Positions 5,240 through 5,400 of a DNA stretch of 5,400 nt are shown here, piece by piece. The position numbers and the translations under genes were made by a program. Numbering within the stretch: the first letter of the stretch is position 1; every line of letters begins with the position of its first letter. Source of the stretch: Natronomonas sp. (GTDB taxonomy: Archaea; Halobacteriota; Halobacteria; Halobacteriales; Haloarculaceae); contig SKKJ01000351.1 in assembly GCA_007121575.1 (NCBI GenBank), positions 1 through 5,400 of the forward strand, in the 5' to 3' direction. The notes below the pieces were generated by a model. It saw only the letters and a list, made by a program, of their open reading frames with translations. It was not told the origin of the DNA and searched no databases.

Positions 5240-5400
5240 TCATTCGATGCGCTGAACGGTTGGTGTGTCTGCACCGGTTAGCTCGCGAACCTGTTCGCGC
5301 GCCTCTCGTTCGGAGGCCGCGAGGACAACCGTTCCATCGTCGGATCGATACGCGGACAGTTCACCGTCGAACTCCGTCGCGAACGTCCGAACGGCCGCAC
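5240..5400 (-). CDS. Partial CDS, C-terminal 53 residues of an unidentified protein
   Basis: The minus strand is open from the right edge to a TGA at 5240-5242, reading AAVRTFATEFDGELSAYRSD, then DGTVVLAASEREAREQVREL and TGADTPTVQRIE. Codon use (third-position G/C) and acidic composition match the neighbouring genes, which is the main reason for calling it real. The fragment suggests a small alpha/beta domain with an Arg/Glu-rich final helix. The start and most of the protein lie beyond the window, so no function is proposed. It ends 40 bp upstream of the 112-aa gene on the same strand and may belong to the same transcription unit. Confidence 0.65.
   Translation of the reverse strand, partial: AAVRTFATEFDGELSAYRSDDGTVVLAASEREAREQVRELTGADTPTVQRIE

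Noticed and set aside
5232..5243. ATGA overlap at the stop of the partial right-edge gene
   Set aside because: The ATG there opens a frame of only three codons before TAA, so it does not start the next gene.
5200..5274. Longer N-terminus for the 112-aa protein from an ATG at 5274
   Set aside because: It would overlap the end of the preceding gene by about 35 bp and place the TATA-like box inside the coding sequence; GTG 5199 has correct leaderless spacing.
1..5400. High density of GATC and CGATCG words across the window
   Set aside because: They occur in coding sequence of every gene and look like a general codon and genome signature (GAT/ATC/CGA codons), not a localised repeat or origin.
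1..5400. Mobile element, CRISPR array, toxin-antitoxin pair, tRNA or defence island
   Set aside because: No transposase, direct-repeat array, tRNA-like fold or recognised defence domain was seen on either strand.

Overview
The window looks like a euryarchaeal chromosome segment from a halophilic archaeon (class Halobacteria). Evidence: the proteins are rich in Asp/Glu, one gene is an archaeal transcription factor B (TFB), and most starts lack a bacterial-type Shine-Dalgarno. Several start codons instead lie 25-30 nt downstream of an AT-rich TATA-like box, as expected for leaderless haloarchaeal mRNAs. Base composition is moderate for a haloarchaeon (judged by eye, not computed). I cannot name the genus.

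Layout. Positions 1-116 are non-coding or hold the tail of something upstream; they carry a perfect GC-rich hairpin and two TATA-like stretches. Three plus-strand genes follow: an iron-sulfur uracil-DNA glycosylase (117-761), a histidine-triad (HIT) nucleotide-binding hydrolase (788-1216), and a MinD/ParA-like protein whose P-loop has lost its lysines (1288-1995). The last one overlaps by 8 bp, tail to tail, a minus-strand gene (1988-2485) for a small protein built of two tandem helix-turn-helix-like repeats. A 171-bp divergent intergenic region separates that gene from a TFB-family general transcription factor (2657-3520, plus). After a 71-bp convergent gap come minus-strand genes of unrecognised function: a 182-aa protein with its own leaderless promoter (3592-4140); a 221-aa coiled-coil protein (4199-4864) coupled by an ATGA overlap to a 112-aa protein (4861-5199), which also has its own promoter; and the last ~53 codons of another gene cut by the right edge (5240-5400).

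How it fits together. The UDG removes uracil from DNA, and HIT proteins hydrolyse nucleotide phosphoramidates or related compounds, so the first two genes may be a loose nucleotide/DNA-maintenance pair. TFB recruits RNA polymerase to promoters. The remaining genes resemble conserved haloarchaeal hypothetical proteins. The most distinctive elements are the lysine-less MinD/ParA-like ATPase relative, the tandem-repeat HTH-like protein next to it, and the ATGA-coupled coiled-coil pair. No mobile element, CRISPR array, tRNA or rRNA is visible. This looks like an ordinary core-type chromosomal region with several uncharacterised families, not an obvious defence or accessory island.
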